Both the position numbers and the translations under genes were made by a program. From Streptococcus constellatus subsp. constellatus (lineage in GTDB: Bacteria; Bacillota; Bacilli; Lactobacillales; Streptococcaceae): a stretch of DNA of 64,000 bases. Under the pieces are notes generated by a model. It did no database searches and was not told the origin of the DNA. It was given only the letters and a program-made list of their open reading frames with translations. Below, piece by piece: positions 27,394 to 37,873 of the stretch. Each line of letters begins with the position of its first letter. The stretch's first letter is position 1. The DNA lies in the NCBI RefSeq assembly GCF_023167545.1, contig NZ_AP014647.1:496001-560000 (forward strand), written 5' to 3'.

Positions 27394-28935
27394 ATGAGTA
27401 TTTTAGAAGTAAAAAATCTCAGCCACGGTTTTGGTGACAGGGCTATTTTTGAGGATGTATCCTTCCGTCTACTCAAGGGTGAGCATATCGGCTTGGTTGG
27501 TGCTAATGGTGAGGGGAAGTCAACCTTTATGAGCATTGTGACAGGGAAAATGCTACCGGACGAGGGTAAGGTTGAGTGGTCTAAATATGTGACTGCTGGC
27601 TATCTGGATCAGCATGCTGTATTGGAGCGAGGTCAGTCTGTCCGTGATGTCTTGCGCACGGCCTTCGACGAGCTGTTTAAGACCGAGGCTCGTATCAATG
27701 AAATCTATATGAGCATGGCTGAGGAGGGAGCGGATGTTGATGCTCTGATGGAAGAAGTGGGCGAGCTGCAGGACCGCTTGGAGAGCCGAGATTTCTATAC
27801 TCTAGATGCCAAGATTGACGAGGTCGCACGGGCACTGGGTGTTATGGACTACGGTATAGAGAGCGATGTGACGGAGCTATCTGGTGGACAGCGAACCAAG
27901 GTTCTCTTGGCTAAGCTGCTTCTTGAAAAACCAGATATCCTGCTTTTGGACGAGCCAACCAACTATCTGGATGCTGAGCACATTGACTGGCTCAAGCGTT
28001 ACCTACAGAACTATGAAAATGCCTTTGTTCTAATCTCGCATGATATTCCTTTCTTGAATGACGTGATTAATATCGTCTACCATGTGGAAAATCAGCACTT
28101 GACTCGTTATTCTGGCGACTACTATCAGTTCCAGGAAGTCTATGAGATGAAAAAGTCTCAGCTAGAAGCAGCCTATGAGCGCCAACAGAAAGAGATTGCC
28201 GACCTCAAGGACTTTGTAGCTCGTAATAAAGCCCGCGTAGCGACCCGTAATATGGCCATGTCCCGCCAGAAAAAGCTGGATAAGATGGACATTATTGAGC
28301 TACAAAGTGAGAAGCCAAAGCCTACCTTTGACTTCAAGCCTGCCCGCACACCTGGCCGTTTTATCTTCCAAGCCAAGGATTTGCAGATTGGTTACGACCG
28401 ACCGCTGACCCAGCCCCTTAACCTGACCTTTGAGCGCAACCAGAAGGTGGCTATCATCGGGGCAAATGGGATTGGGAAAACAACTCTTTTGAAGAGTCTC
28501 TTGGGGATTATACCACCAATCGCTGGGGAAGTTGAGCGTGGGGACTATCTGGAGCTGGGTTATTTCGAGCAGGAAGTCGAAGGCGGCAATCGTCAGACAC
28601 CGCTTGAAGCAGTTTGGAATGCATTTCCGGCCCTTAACCAAGCAGAAGTTCGAGCAGCTCTGGCTAGATGTGGTCTAACTTCTAAGCATATCGAAAGTCA
28701 GATTCAAGTCCTATCCGGAGGGGAGCAGGCCAAGGTTCGCCTTTGCCTCCTCATGAACCGAGAAAATAATGTTCTGGTGCTGGACGAGCCGACCAACCAC
28801 CTGGATGTAGATGCCAAGGAAGAGCTGAAGCGAGCTCTGAAAGAATACAAGGGCAGCATTCTCATGGTCTGCCACGAGCCTGATTTCTATGAAGGCTGGA
28901 TGGATCAAATTTGGGATTTTAATCAATTAACGTAA
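27394..28935 (+). CDS. ABC-F family ATPase, ribosome-associated
   Basis: A 513-residue soluble protein with two ABC ATPase cassettes and no membrane helices: Walker A GANGEGKST and GANGIGKTT, signatures LSGGQRTKVLLAKLLL and LSGGEQAKVRLCLLM, Walker B ILLLDEPTNYLD and VLVLDEPTNHLD, joined by a charged linker (KDFVARNKARVATRNMAMSRQKKLDKMD). It is of the YbiT/Uup-like type that acts in the ribosomal E-site; antibiotic resistance is not implied. Base composition is visibly more GC-rich than in neighbouring genes. Confidence 0.9.
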   Translation: MSILEVKNLSHGFGDRAIFEDVSFRLLKGEHIGLVGANGEGKSTFMSIVTGKMLPDEGKVEWSKYVTAGYLDQHAVLERGQSVRDVLRTAFDELFKTEARINEIYMSMAEEGADVDALMEEVGELQDRLESRDFYTLDAKIDEVARALGVMDYGIESDVTELSGGQRTKVLLAKLLLEKPDILLLDEPTNYLDAEHIDWLKRYLQNYENAFVLISHDIPFLNDVINIVYHVENQHLTRYSGDYYQFQEVYEMKKSQLEAAYERQQKEIADLKDFVARNKARVATRNMAMSRQKKLDKMDIIELQSEKPKPTFDFKPARTPGRFIFQAKDLQIGYDRPLTQPLNLTFERNQKVAIIGANGIGKTTLLKSLLGIIPPIAGEVERGDYLELGYFEQEVEGGNRQTPLEAVWNAFPALNQAEVRAALARCGLTSKHIESQIQVLSGGEQAKVRLCLLMNRENNVLVLDEPTNHLDVDAKEELKRALKEYKGSILMVCHEPDFYEGWMDQIWDFNQLT

Positions 28936-28949
28936 GAATAAAGAAAATG

Positions 28950-29075
28950 GGGAGTGGGACAAAAATTGGTATTTCGTAAGAAATCGATTTTACCATCTTA
29001 CCTCTGCAAGGTCTAGTAGGTCTGCAAAAGCTGAAGCATTAGCGCATTAGAGCCCACTCAACTACTGTGTATAGA
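28950..29075 (+). repeat. Probable streptococcal dispersed intergenic element
   Basis: The stretch opens GGAGTGGGACAAAAATTGG and closes with GAGCCCACTCAACTACTGTG; the ends AGTGGGAC and GCCCACTC are partly complementary. I recall elements of this kind in many intergenic regions of mitis and anginosus streptococci. Only one copy is in this window, so repetition cannot be shown here. No coding frame. Confidence 0.5.
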
Positions 29076-29083
29076 AAGCAAAA

Positions 29084-29111
29084 GAGTCTGGAACATTTTT
29101 GTTCCAGACTC
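29084..29111. terminator. Bidirectional terminator between the ABC-F gene and slrA
   Basis: Perfect 11-bp stem GAGTCTGGAAC / GTTCCAGACTC with loop ATTTTT; lies between convergent genes. Confidence 0.85.
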
Positions 29112-29121
29112 TGTTTTGTCT

Positions 29122-29922
29122 TTATTTCTTAAATGTATAATCTTTGATGATTTCAATTTTCTCAATTTTAATCTCTTTTTTGGGTTTATCGTTTTCACCG
29201 GTTTCTGTTGTAGCAATTTTATCTACAACTTCCATACCAGAAGTAACTTGTCCAAAAACTGTATAATCGCCGTCTAAGCTAGGATTCCCCCCTTTTTTAT
29301 AGGCTTCAATGATTTTTTCAGGATAAGCATCGCTTGATAGTCTGCTAGAATTATCTTTATTGTTTTGATTGATAAAGAATTGGCTACCGTTAGAATTTGG
29401 ATCTGAAGAACGAGCCATTGATAACGCACCACGGATATTGTAGAGATAAGGAGAAATCTCTGTTTTAAATCCGCTTCCAGAATCAATCTTTTCATTCTTT
29501 CCTTTCCAAATTGATTCTCCGCCAGTACCATTTCCTAGGGGATCTCCTGTTTGAATCATAAAATCTTTGATGACACGATGGAAAATCAAGCCATTATAAT
29601 AACCTTCTTTAGCATGAGTCAAGAAATTTTCTACAGCCAGCGGAGCATATTTAGGAAAAAGTTTTAGAGTGATAGCACCTTCCGTCGTTGTTATTTTCAC
29701 TTGTGCTTCATTATCTGCGACTTTATCAGACAATTGTGGGAAAGAGATATTCTTATCTGTCAATACTTTTTTTCGTTCTTCAGCTAATTTATCTGTGGTA
29801 TCTGAGCTGGATGTTGTTGTACTTGATCCCGAAGTCTCATTTCCCCGAATAGCTTTTTTTATGCTGCCACAGCCTGTTAAAAATAAGACTCCAGCCAATG
29901 CTAAAATGAGTAATTTTTTCAT
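29122..29922 (-). CDS. slrA: Cyclophilin-type peptidyl-prolyl isomerase lipoprotein
   Basis: A 266-residue lipoprotein: signal peptide with lipobox LFLTGC (Cys18), a Ser/Thr-rich linker, and a cyclophilin domain from about residue 70 (ENFLTHAKEGYYNGLIFHRVIKDFMIQTGDP, then GALSMARS, NGSQFFINQ and FGQVTSGMEVVDKIA). It resembles pneumococcal streptococcal lipoprotein rotamase A, which catalyses proline isomerisation in exported proteins at the outer membrane face. The symbol is by analogy. Confidence 0.88.
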   Translation of the reverse strand: MKKLLILALAGVLFLTGCGSIKKAIRGNETSGSSTTTSSSDTTDKLAEERKKVLTDKNISFPQLSDKVADNEAQVKITTTEGAITLKLFPKYAPLAVENFLTHAKEGYYNGLIFHRVIKDFMIQTGDPLGNGTGGESIWKGKNEKIDSGSGFKTEISPYLYNIRGALSMARSSDPNSNGSQFFINQNNKDNSSRLSSDAYPEKIIEAYKKGGNPSLDGDYTVFGQVTSGMEVVDKIATTETGENDKPKKEIKIEKIEIIKDYTFKK

Positions 29923-30064
29923 ACATGTCCTTTCTGAATTTAAAACTATTCACATTTTACTATAAACAAGCTAATTTTTCAAACCTTTTGAGGGTTATCT
30001 ATGCTAACTAAAAGGCACTATCGGGCTCTTTTTTTGTACTAAAACAGTGTTTAGCGATAAAGAA

Positions 30065-30511
30065 ATGAGGCATTTGCTGCAGAAAAATTTTAGGAAATCA
30101 TTATTTTTTACAGTCCTCATGTGTAGCATGAGGGTTTTGGAAATGAGCATTTTGTAGTTGTCTGTTGTAGGGCATTTTTGGGGGATTCATTTAGCAATGG
30201 GATATGTGCCAGGATTGTTTATCGCTTTTTTCTTGGACCTACTTGTAGCAGAATCAGTTGTAAAAGAACTTGCTTTTAAATTTTTAACGGAATGACATAA
30301 AACTTGGTAGAAAATTATTCTTGTTTCAGGTGGTATGGTTCTGATCATGGTTTCACCGATGCCTTTTTATGGTATATTTTTTAATAGCGTACCGCTTTCA
30401 CTAGCCAATTATCTAGGAACTTGGCTAACCAATTTTATTGTAGCTTTTCTTTTGAATTTTCTGATTGTTGGACCAATTTCTCACTTTATTCTAGGTCGAT
30501 TGCAAAAGTAA
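30065..30511 (+). pseudogene. Dead DUF2798-type membrane protein gene
   Basis: A single reading frame from ATG 30065 to TAA 30509-30511 holds three internal stops (TAG, TGA and TAG) but keeps the family look: FFTVLMCSMRVLEMSIL, GYVPGLFIAFFLDLL, VKELAFKFL, GGMVLIMVSPMPFYG, NFIVAFLLNFLIVGPISHFI. This is the duplicated half-repeat of DUF2798 proteins. The frame is intact but for the stops, so decay looks to be by point mutation. It fills most of the 29923-30628 gap. Confidence 0.78.
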
Positions 30512-30628
30512 TGTTTTTAATCCTGCTGACGATGAATTTTTGACAATTAGTATACGGAAATTCTTTATTAGATTAATTTAATGATAAACATTTTATGTTA
30601 TAATAAATCTATAAAGGAGGGACAGAGA

Positions 30629-30838
30629 ATGGCTAAAAGATTGACAAGAGACGTGCGAAATGAAAAAATTGCGGGTGTTTGTGCAGGTGTTGCAAATTAT
30701 TTTGACATTGATCCTACTATTGTACGACTAATCTGGGGAGTAGCATTTTTTGTATATGGAATCGGTCTGATCCCTTACTTGATTTTGTGGTTTGTCTTGC
30801 CAGAAGATGATGGGAATGATGATGTGATTTGGAAGTAA
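30629..30838 (+). CDS. PspC-domain membrane protein
   Basis: A 69-residue protein consisting almost wholly of a PspC domain: KRLTRDVRNEKIAGVCAGVANYFDIDP, then one hydrophobic helix (about 38-60) and an acidic tail (DDGNDDVIWK). PspC proteins belong to envelope-stress responses. I start it at 30629, where AAAGGAGGGACAGAG precedes the ATG, rather than at an upstream ATG that lies in the promoter (TATAAT at about 30598). Confidence 0.87.
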   Translation: MAKRLTRDVRNEKIAGVCAGVANYFDIDPTIVRLIWGVAFFVYGIGLIPYLILWFVLPEDDGNDDVIWK

Positions 30839-30924
30839 GCAATGTTGTTTAAAAAGTGGAAACATGGAACTTCTGCTTTTTTCTTTCATTGGATTAGCAG
30901 CTAACTTATGATATAATAAAAGTT

Positions 30925-33222
30925 ATGGCAAATAAGAAAAATAGTAGACAAGGCCGAACAACACGACGGCCGACAAAAGCAGAATTAGAACGTCAAAAAG
31001 CTATTCGAAGGATGTTAGTAACTTTCGGAGTTGCTTTTTTGCTTCTTTTTGCAGCCTTAAAATGGGGTGCCGTTGGAATCACTCTTTACAACCTTATTCG
31101 ATTATTAGTAGGAAGTTTGGCCTATATGGCTATTATAGGTAGTCTCATTTATCTTTTCTTTTTTAAGTGGGTCAATAAGCATGAAGGTTATAAATCAGGC
31201 TTTTTCAGTATTTTTATTGGCTTTCTACTCATATTTCAAGCTTATTTTGTAAATATTTTAAATTTAAAAGAGCAGGTTCTGAGTATAACCTTGTCGCGGA
31301 TTTTAACAGATTTAAGCTCATTTAAAGTCAGTGCTTTTGCTGGTGGCGGTTTATTAGGAGCTGCTCTTTATGCTCCTGTGGCCTTTTTATTTTCAAATAT
31401 TGGTTCTTACTTTATTGGTGTTCTCTTGATATTGTTAGGTTTCCTTCTTATCAGTCCATATTCAATTTATGATATTTTTGAAAAATTAAGTGAAGTTTAT
31501 CATACATGGAATGAAAAGCGGGAAGCGAAGCGCCAACAACGATTTGTGGAGAAAGAAGAAAAAGCTGCACAGGAAACAATGAATGCTATTCAGATGGAGC
31601 AAGATGAATCTCAAATTGATCCTGAAATGGGAGAAATTTTAAATGATGATGTTTTGGCGCATACTCCGATTCAATTTGAAGAGGGAGAACCGGAAATCTA
31701 CGATTATGATGAGGATATAACTGAGAAATCACACGAAGAAGATCAGCAAGATGATATAGATGAAGATGTGGAAGTGAATTTCACTCCTAAAGAAAGTTTC
31801 GATTACAAACTGCCAACGATCAATTTGTTTGCGCCTGATAAGCCTAAAAATCAATCAAAAGAAAAGAAAATTGTCCGCGGAAATATCAAGATTTTAGAAG
31901 AAACCTTTGCTAGCTTTGGTATTCGTGCTACTGTTGAACGAGCTGAAATCGGACCATCTGTGACTAAGTATGAAGTTAAACCAGCTGTCGGCGTGCGGGT
32001 TAATCGTATTTCCAATCTTTCTGACGATTTAGCTTTGGCTTTGGCCGCTAAAGATGTGCGGATTGAGGCACCCATTCCAGGTAAATCTCTGGTCGGAATT
32101 GAAGTACCAAACTCAGAGATTGCGATGGTCACTTTCCGTGAACTCTGGGAACAGTCTAAGACAGATGATAAGAAATTACTCGAAATTCCTCTAGGAAAAG
32201 CCGTCAATGGATCTGTTCGGACGTTTGATTTGGCAAAAATGCCTCACTTGCTAGTAGCAGGATCGACTGGTTCAGGGAAATCTGTTGCAGTCAATGGCAT
32301 TATTGCTAGTATTCTCATGAAAGCACGACCAGATGAAGTCAAGTTCATGATGGTCGATCCCAAAATGGTTGAATTGTCTGTTTATAATGATATTCCTCAC
32401 TTGCTTATCCCTGTTGTGACCAACCCTCGCAAGGCGAGTCGAGCTTTGCAAAAAGTGGTAGATGAAATGGAAAATCGTTATGAGCTCTTTTCTAAGGTCG
32501 GTGCTCGCAATATTGCAGGATACAATGCTAAGGTAGCTGAATACAATGCAAGTCAACCGGAATATAAACAAATTCCTCTTCCTTTGATTGTGGTCATTGT
32601 GGACGAGTTGGCAGACCTCATGATGGTAGCTAGCAAAGAAGTGGAAGATGCCATTATTCGCTTAGGGCAAAAGGCACGAGCAGCTGGGATTCATATGATT
32701 TTAGCTACCCAACGTCCGTCAGTTGATGTTATTTCTGGACTCATCAAGGCAAATGTTCCGTCACGAATTGCTTTTGCTGTCTCTAGCGGAACCGATAGTC
32801 GAACGATTCTAGATGAAAATGGCGCTGAGAAACTCTTGGGACGTGGGGATATGCTCTTTAAGCCGATTGATGAAAATCATCCTGTTCGTCTGCAAGGATC
32901 GTTCATTTCTGATGAAGATGTAGAGCACATTGTAACCTTTGTCAAGAATCAGGCAGAAGCTGATTATGATGATAATTTTGACCCGGGAGAAGTATCTGAA
33001 AATGATATGGATTCAGGTAGCGAGAGTGAACAAGGAGATCCACTCTTTGAAGAAGCCAAGGCTTTAGTTATAGAAACTCAAAAGGCCAGTGCTTCAATGC
33101 TCCAACGTCGATTGTCTGTCGGATTTAATCGTGCAACTCGGCTTATGGAAGAGCTAGAAGCTGCTGGTGTTATCGGACCAGCAGAAGGAACCAAGCCAAG
33201 GAAAGTGTTATTGAACAACTAA
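30925..33222 (+). CDS. ftsK: FtsK/SpoIIIE DNA translocase
   Basis: Moves chromosome ends through the division septum. The 765-residue protein has an N-terminal membrane domain of four to five helices (about 30-200), an acidic linker (about 215-300), the motor domain with Walker [15 protein letters not shown] (about 450) and [11 protein letters not shown], and a C-terminal gamma winged-helix ([30 protein letters not shown]) that reads KOPS-type DNA signals. Complete length. TATAAT lies at about 30912. Confidence 0.96.
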   Translation: MANKKNSRQGRTTRRPTKAELERQKAIRRMLVTFGVAFLLLFAALKWGAVGITLYNLIRLLVGSLAYMAIIGSLIYLFFFKWVNKHEGYKSGFFSIFIGFLLIFQAYFVNILNLKEQVLSITLSRILTDLSSFKVSAFAGGGLLGAALYAPVAFLFSNIGSYFIGVLLILLGFLLISPYSIYDIFEKLSEVYHTWNEKREAKRQQRFVEKEEKAAQETMNAIQMEQDESQIDPEMGEILNDDVLAHTPIQFEEGEPEIYDYDEDITEKSHEEDQQDDIDEDVEVNFTPKESFDYKLPTINLFAPDKPKNQSKEKKIVRGNIKILEETFASFGIRATVERAEIGPSVTKYEVKPAVGVRVNRISNLSDDLALALAAKDVRIEAPIPGKSLVGIEVPNSEIAMVTFRELWEQSKTDDKKLLEIPLGKAVNGSVRTFDLAKMPHLLVAGSTGSGKSVAVNGIIASILMKARPDEVKFMMVDPKMVELSVYNDIPHLLIPVVTNPRKASRALQKVVDEMENRYELFSKVGARNIAGYNAKVAEYNASQPEYKQIPLPLIVVIVDELADLMMVASKEVEDAIIRLGQKARAAGIHMILATQRPSVDVISGLIKANVPSRIAFAVSSGTDSRTILDENGAEKLLGRGDMLFKPIDENHPVRLQGSFISDEDVEHIVTFVKNQAEADYDDNFDPGEVSENDMDSGSESEQGDPLFEEAKALVIETQKASASMLQRRLSVGFNRATRLMEELEAAGVIGPAEGTKPRKVLLNN

Positions 33223-33474
33223 AAATGGACTGTGCTATTGAAAAGTTTATACTCCTTGAGGTTGAGATAAGAAGATTTTCTAATTTGTTTGATTGAAACA
33301 AATGTTCTTATGAAAAAAGCCATTTTTGTTGTAGAATCGCTTCTTTTCATCAACTTTCAAAAGTTCTGTAGAAAAAGTATGGAAAATCTCATGTTTTTCA
33401 ATTCTGTAACTTTTCTACGGTTTAAACTCGACTTTTTTGATAAAATTAGACCATGACTTGTAAATGGAGGCTAT

Positions 33475-35853
33475 ATGTCAAAAGAGATACTTACAGGGCT
33501 TAGTCAAAAAGAAGTTAAAGCACGCGTCCAAAAAGGCTTGGTCAACGAAGTAACGGTTAGCACGGAAAAAACAACTTGGCAAATCATTCAGTCAAATGTG
33601 TTTACTTATTTTAATTTTATATTTTTTGTCCTTGCTGTGTTGCTAGTTATTGTACAATCATGGAATAATTTACTTTTTTTACCTATTGTTATTATCAATT
33701 CTTTGATTGGAATTGTTCAGGAATTAAGAGCTAGAAAAATATTGAGTAAAATGCAGTTGCTTCATCACAATACGGCAATTGCCATGCGAGACGGAAGAGA
33801 AGTTCAGCTAGACACGAAAGATCTAGTACAAGATGATATCGTTCTTTTTTCCTCAGGTGACCAAATTTATGCAGACGCTTGCCTTGTATCAGGTGGTTTG
33901 AGGGTCAATGAAGCACAATTAACTGGTGAGGCTGACGAAATTGTAAAGAAAGAAAATGACACCATCATGTCAGGTAGTTTTGTCGTATCTGGCAAGGCTT
34001 ATGCTCGTTTAGAAAAAGTAGGCAATGATTCTTACATCAATCAACTAACGTTGAAAGCCAAGGAAGTATCTGGAAAAGAAGAATCTGAAATGGTTCATTC
34101 TGTCAATAATCTGGTCAAGGCGATTGGATTTTTGATTATTCCTTTGGGACTCATCTTATTTTTCCAAAGCTATGTGACCAATCATGAAAGTTTTCAGGTT
34201 AGTATTGTCTCGACAGTAGGGGCGATTATTGGTATGATTCCAGAAGGTCTCTACCTGTTGATGACTTTAGCCTTAGCTTTAGGAGCGGTTAGTCTGGCGA
34301 GACAGAAAGTTTTGTTAAATAGCATGAAAGGGATAGAGTCTCTTTCTCGTGTGGATGTTTTATGTGTAGATAAGACTGGGACCATTACGGAAAATACGAT
34401 GAAGGTTACACAAATTTTTTCTGTCCATCAAAACGAAAATACTTCACGCGAAGCTCTTAAACAGTATCTAGCAGCAAGTCCAGATGAGAATGAAACGATT
34501 GCAGCAATTCGAAACTTTTTTGTGTCAGAAATAGCAAAAGAGTCTTGGGCTGTATTGTCAACCTTTCCGTTTAGCTCAAAAAACAAATTTGGTGCCATTT
34601 GCTTTAACGAGGGAACCTTTATTTTAGGAGCTCCAGAATTTGTATTAAAAGAAAAACTGGAAGAATATCGTAGCTATATCCAAAAGTATGCAGAAAGTGG
34701 AACGCGGGTTCTTGTTTTTGCTGAGTCAAAAGAACAACCATTTACAGGTGATTTAACTCAAACGATAGAACCACTATTATTTATCCTTTTGGAAAATCCA
34801 ATTCGAGAAAATGCGGCTGAAACATTTTCATATTTTAATGTTCAAGGTGTGGAAGTTAAAGTTATCTCAGGAGATAATCCTGTCACAGTTGCGGCAGTTG
34901 CTGCCAAAGCAGAGATTCCTCATGCAGATAATTATATAGATGCACAAACGTTAGATACTGATGAAAAAATCACTCAAGCAGTTGAAAAATATACTATCTT
35001 TGGTCGAGTAACTCCTCAACAGAAACAAAAATTTGTTCAAGCGCTTCAAGCCAATCAGCACAAAGTCGCCATGACAGGAGATGGTGTAAATGATATCTTA
35101 GCGATGAAGACAGCAGATTGCAGCATTGCTATGGAATCTGGCAATAATGCTACTAAGCAAATTGCACAAGTTGTTCTGCTGGATTCTGATTTTTCACATA
35201 TGCCCCACATTGTGACAGAGGGACGCAGAGTTGTCAATAACATTCAACGCTCTGCTAGCTTATTTCTTGTAAAAAATATTTTTTCCATTTCGCTAGCTAT
35301 TTTATCTAGCTTGTTTGCTTTTACTTATCCATTACAAGCTTCCCAAATTTCTTTGATTAGTGCATTTACGATTGGAATTCCGGGATTTATGTTAGCTCTG
35401 GAACCGAATAAACAACGCATTCGAGGGCGTTTTATTAGAACAGTTTTGCAGAATGCTATACCGGCAGCGCTTGTTGATTTGCTAGCCGTTTTGATTGTCA
35501 TGGTGTGCGGTCGAATTTTTCGATTATCTACGCAAGAAGTTGCAACTTCTTCAGTTATCTTGTTAGCCGTAGTTGGTTTTATTATTATCATAAAACTAAT
35601 CCAGCCACTTAATCGAATGAAAACGACGATAGTACTTTTTAATATTATTGGGTTAATAGTTTCAGGATTATTATTTCATTCTATCTTTTCTTTATCTAAA
35701 ATCTCACCTATCACCATTATCCTCACAATCATTCTCTCTTTAATGTTAGAATCGCTAATGAGATTCTTTCAATATATTAGTAATCGATTATTTGCTACAT
35801 GTGATCAATGGTTGAACAGATATCAAGCAGCAAAAAAAATATCGGAAATCTAA
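33475..35853 (+). CDS. P-type cation-transporting ATPase, Exp7/CtpE-like
   Basis: A 792-residue P-type ATPase: actuator-domain LTGEADE (about 150-155), membrane motif PEGL (256-259), phosphorylated Asp299 in DKTGTITEN, and the hinge TGDGVNDILAMKTADCSIAM. About ten membrane helices. The helix-four motif PEGL and overall layout resemble pneumococcal Exp7 and mycobacterial CtpE, the latter linked with calcium; the ion here is not proven. In the 252-bp gap upstream I see only an imperfect inverted repeat at 33368-33418 and a likely promoter. Confidence 0.88.
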   Translation: MSKEILTGLSQKEVKARVQKGLVNEVTVSTEKTTWQIIQSNVFTYFNFIFFVLAVLLVIVQSWNNLLFLPIVIINSLIGIVQELRARKILSKMQLLHHNTAIAMRDGREVQLDTKDLVQDDIVLFSSGDQIYADACLVSGGLRVNEAQLTGEADEIVKKENDTIMSGSFVVSGKAYARLEKVGNDSYINQLTLKAKEVSGKEESEMVHSVNNLVKAIGFLIIPLGLILFFQSYVTNHESFQVSIVSTVGAIIGMIPEGLYLLMTLALALGAVSLARQKVLLNSMKGIESLSRVDVLCVDKTGTITENTMKVTQIFSVHQNENTSREALKQYLAASPDENETIAAIRNFFVSEIAKESWAVLSTFPFSSKNKFGAICFNEGTFILGAPEFVLKEKLEEYRSYIQKYAESGTRVLVFAESKEQPFTGDLTQTIEPLLFILLENPIRENAAETFSYFNVQGVEVKVISGDNPVTVAAVAAKAEIPHADNYIDAQTLDTDEKITQAVEKYTIFGRVTPQQKQKFVQALQANQHKVAMTGDGVNDILAMKTADCSIAMESGNNATKQIAQVVLLDSDFSHMPHIVTEGRRVVNNIQRSASLFLVKNIFSISLAILSSLFAFTYPLQASQISLISAFTIGIPGFMLALEPNKQRIRGRFIRTVLQNAIPAALVDLLAVLIVMVCGRIFRLSTQEVATSSVILLAVVGFIIIIKLIQPLNRMKTTIVLFNIIGLIVSGLLFHSIFSLSKISPITIILTIILSLMLESLMRFFQYISNRLFATCDQWLNRYQAAKKISEI

Positions 35854-35865
35854 AATTTCCGATAT
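35839..35865. terminator. Bidirectional terminator at the P-type ATPase / DUF3397 junction
   Basis: Perfect stem ATATCGGAAAT / ATTTCCGATAT, A-run before and T-run after, overlapping the end of the ATPase gene. Confidence 0.82.
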
Positions 35866-35869
35866 TTTT

Positions 35870-36223
35870 TCATTTTGATAAAAACAAACCAATCACCATA
35901 GCGAGATATAGAAAGCAGGTCAAAATAAAACCAGCTCGCCAGAAGAATTTAAAAAATCTGGGATAGTAAAAACTGCGTTTAACTCTAAGAAAATAAACGG
36001 TAATAGCAATTGCTAAGGTAGAGAGCGCTAAAGTCAGCTCTGGCAATAAGCTGTGATAGAAAGCTTTATCTGAGATGACATAGAATTCTAGCACGAGAAG
36101 TGGAAAGGCCAAATCTGCAAAATTTAAGCCAAATTGTTTCAGACGAAATAATTTGGTGATAATAATAGTTAAAATAATAGTTAAAAAGATAAATAAAACA
36201 GAAGCTATTTTTAATAATGTCAT
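35870..36223 (-). CDS. DUF3397 membrane protein
   Basis: A 117-residue protein with four predicted membrane helices separated by short loops (KLFRLKQFG, HSLLPE, RVKRSFYYPRFFKFF). DUF3397 proteins are conserved, function unknown, and in streptococci commonly sit just before rplK in opposite orientation, as here. Confidence 0.8.
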   Translation of the reverse strand: MTLLKIASVLFIFLTIILTIIITKLFRLKQFGLNFADLAFPLLVLEFYVISDKAFYHSLLPELTLALSTLAIAITVYFLRVKRSFYYPRFFKFFWRAGFILTCFLYLAMVIGLFLSK

Positions 36224-36279
36224 AAGTTTATTTTACCATAAAAACTGGAGAAAGATAGAAAAATTTTTCGTGTTTTTTC

Positions 36280-36384
36280 TTGCAATTTAGCAGCTTTAGT
36301 GTATAATAGAAAAGTATGCATAAGCATACTTGTGGGAGGTAAAAATATTACGTTACCGCCAAAACCACAAAGGAGGATTTAAAA
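36280..36384 (+). promoter_or_regulatory. Promoter and structured leader of the L11-L1 operon
   Basis: -35 TTGCAA at 36280-36285 and -10 TATAAT at 36302-36307, 16 nt apart. The leader can fold: GTGGGAGGTAA (about 36331-36341) against TTACCGCC and CCAC (about 36352-36367) with one mismatch, followed by the ribosome site AAAGGAGG. A conserved r-protein leader is likely; its ligand cannot be told from this sequence. Confidence 0.6.
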
Positions 36385-36810
36385 ATGGCTAAAAAAGTCG
36401 AAAAACTTGTAAAATTGCAAATCCCTGCTGGTAAAGCTACTCCAGCTCCACCAGTTGGTCCTGCGCTTGGTCAAGCCGGTATCAATATCATGGGATTCAC
36501 AAAAGAGTTCAACGCTCGCACAGCTGATCAAGCTGGCATGATTATTCCAGTTGTTATCTCTGTATACGAAGACAAATCATTTACTTTCGTTACAAAGACT
36601 CCACCAGCTGCTGTTCTTTTGAAAAAAGCTGCTGGTGTCGAAAAAGGATCAGGTACACCTAATAAAACGAAAGTTGCAACAGTTACTCGTGCACAAGTAC
36701 AAGAAATTGCTGAAACGAAGATGCCAGATTTGAACGCTGCAAACCTTGAGTCTGCAATGCGTATGATCGAAGGTACTGCTCGTTCTATGGGATTCACTGT
36801 TGTTGACTAA
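36385..36810 (+). CDS. rplK: 50S ribosomal protein L11
   Basis: A 141-residue protein of the GTPase-associated centre of the large subunit: N-terminal domain ([26 protein letters not shown]) and C-terminal 23S-rRNA-binding domain ([19 protein letters not shown]). It binds with L10 near the factor site. Typical length. rplA follows after 89 bp. Confidence 0.98.
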   Translation: MAKKVEKLVKLQIPAGKATPAPPVGPALGQAGINIMGFTKEFNARTADQAGMIIPVVISVYEDKSFTFVTKTPPAAVLLKKAAGVEKGSGTPNKTKVATVTRAQVQEIAETKMPDLNAANLESAMRMIEGTARSMGFTVVD

Positions 36811-36899
36811 TCAATAACACCCAAACCCGCAAGACTTCATCAGACGAGAAGGACGTGGGAGATGAAAATCGATTGAACCACTTACAAGGAGAATAGAAA

Positions 36900-37589
36900 A
36901 TGGCTAAAAAAAGCAAACAACTTCGTGCTGCTCTTGAAAAAATCGACAGCACAAAAGCATACAGTGTAGAAGAAGCTGTAGCACTTGCAAAAGAAACAAA
37001 CTTTGCAAAATTTGACGCAACTGTAGAAGTTGCTTATAACTTGAACATTGATGTAAAAAAAGCGGATCAACAAATCCGTGGTGCAATGGTTCTTCCAAAC
37101 GGAACTGGTAAAACTCAGCGTGTGCTTGTTTTCGCACGTGGTGCAAAAGCAGAAGAAGCAAGAGCTGCTGGTGCAGACTTCGTTGGTGAAGATGATCTTG
37201 TTGCAAAAATCAATGACGGCTGGTTGGACTTTGACGTAGTAATCGCTACACCTGACATGATGGCACTTGTAGGTCGCCTTGGACGTGTCCTTGGTCCTCG
37301 TAACCTGATGCCAAACCCTAAAACTGGTACTGTAACAATGGACGTTGCAAAAGCAGTTGAAGAGTCTAAGGGGGGTAAGATTACTTACCGCGCAGACCGT
37401 GCAGGTAACGTACAAGCTATTATTGGTAAAGTTTCATTTGAAGCTGACAAGTTGGTTGAAAACTTTAAAGCATTCCACGATGTGATTGCCAAAGCAAAAC
37501 CAGCTACTGTAAAAGGAACATACATGACAAATCTTACTATCACTACTACTCAAGGTGTAGGTATTAAGGTTGATGTCAACTCGCTTTAA
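36900..37589 (+). CDS. rplA: 50S ribosomal protein L1
   Basis: A 229-residue L1 stalk protein with [23 protein letters not shown] and the RNA-binding [18 protein letters not shown]. It binds 23S rRNA and controls deacylated tRNA release. Codon use is strongly biased, as expected for high expression; this makes long antisense reading frames appear on the opposite strand, which are not genes. GGAG lies upstream of the start. Confidence 0.98.
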   Translation: MAKKSKQLRAALEKIDSTKAYSVEEAVALAKETNFAKFDATVEVAYNLNIDVKKADQQIRGAMVLPNGTGKTQRVLVFARGAKAEEARAAGADFVGEDDLVAKINDGWLDFDVVIATPDMMALVGRLGRVLGPRNLMPNPKTGTVTMDVAKAVEESKGGKITYRADRAGNVQAIIGKVSFEADKLVENFKAFHDVIAKAKPATVKGTYMTNLTITTTQGVGIKVDVNSL

Positions 37590-37598
37590 TTTAAGAAT

Positions 37599-37628
37599 AA
37601 AAACTCTATCGATGGATAGGGTTTTTTT
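37599..37628 (+). terminator. Terminator of the L11-L1 operon
   Basis: Stem AAAACTCTATC / GATAGGGTTTT with a short loop and a T7 run. Confidence 0.8.
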
Positions 37629-37873
37629 ATGAATAACTCATATTTAAATGGAGTTTATCAGACTGATAAAAATAGCAGATAAAAGCAACAACGTTTTTGG
37701 AATAAATCAATTAATCTATTAGGAGAAAAAAGGATATGTTACATACATTATTGAAGTAGGAGTCAGTCAAAAAAACTAAATTTCTTTTGTTAATTTTGAT
37801 ATTTTAAAAAATAGGACTATATAAAAATTATAAATTATGGTAAAATAGTACAGATAAAATAAGGAGAGTAAAA

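Noticed and set aside
36882..37415. Long antisense frame over rplA
   Set aside because: An effect of biased codon use in a ribosomal gene; cysteine- and phenylalanine-rich nonsense without a ribosome site.
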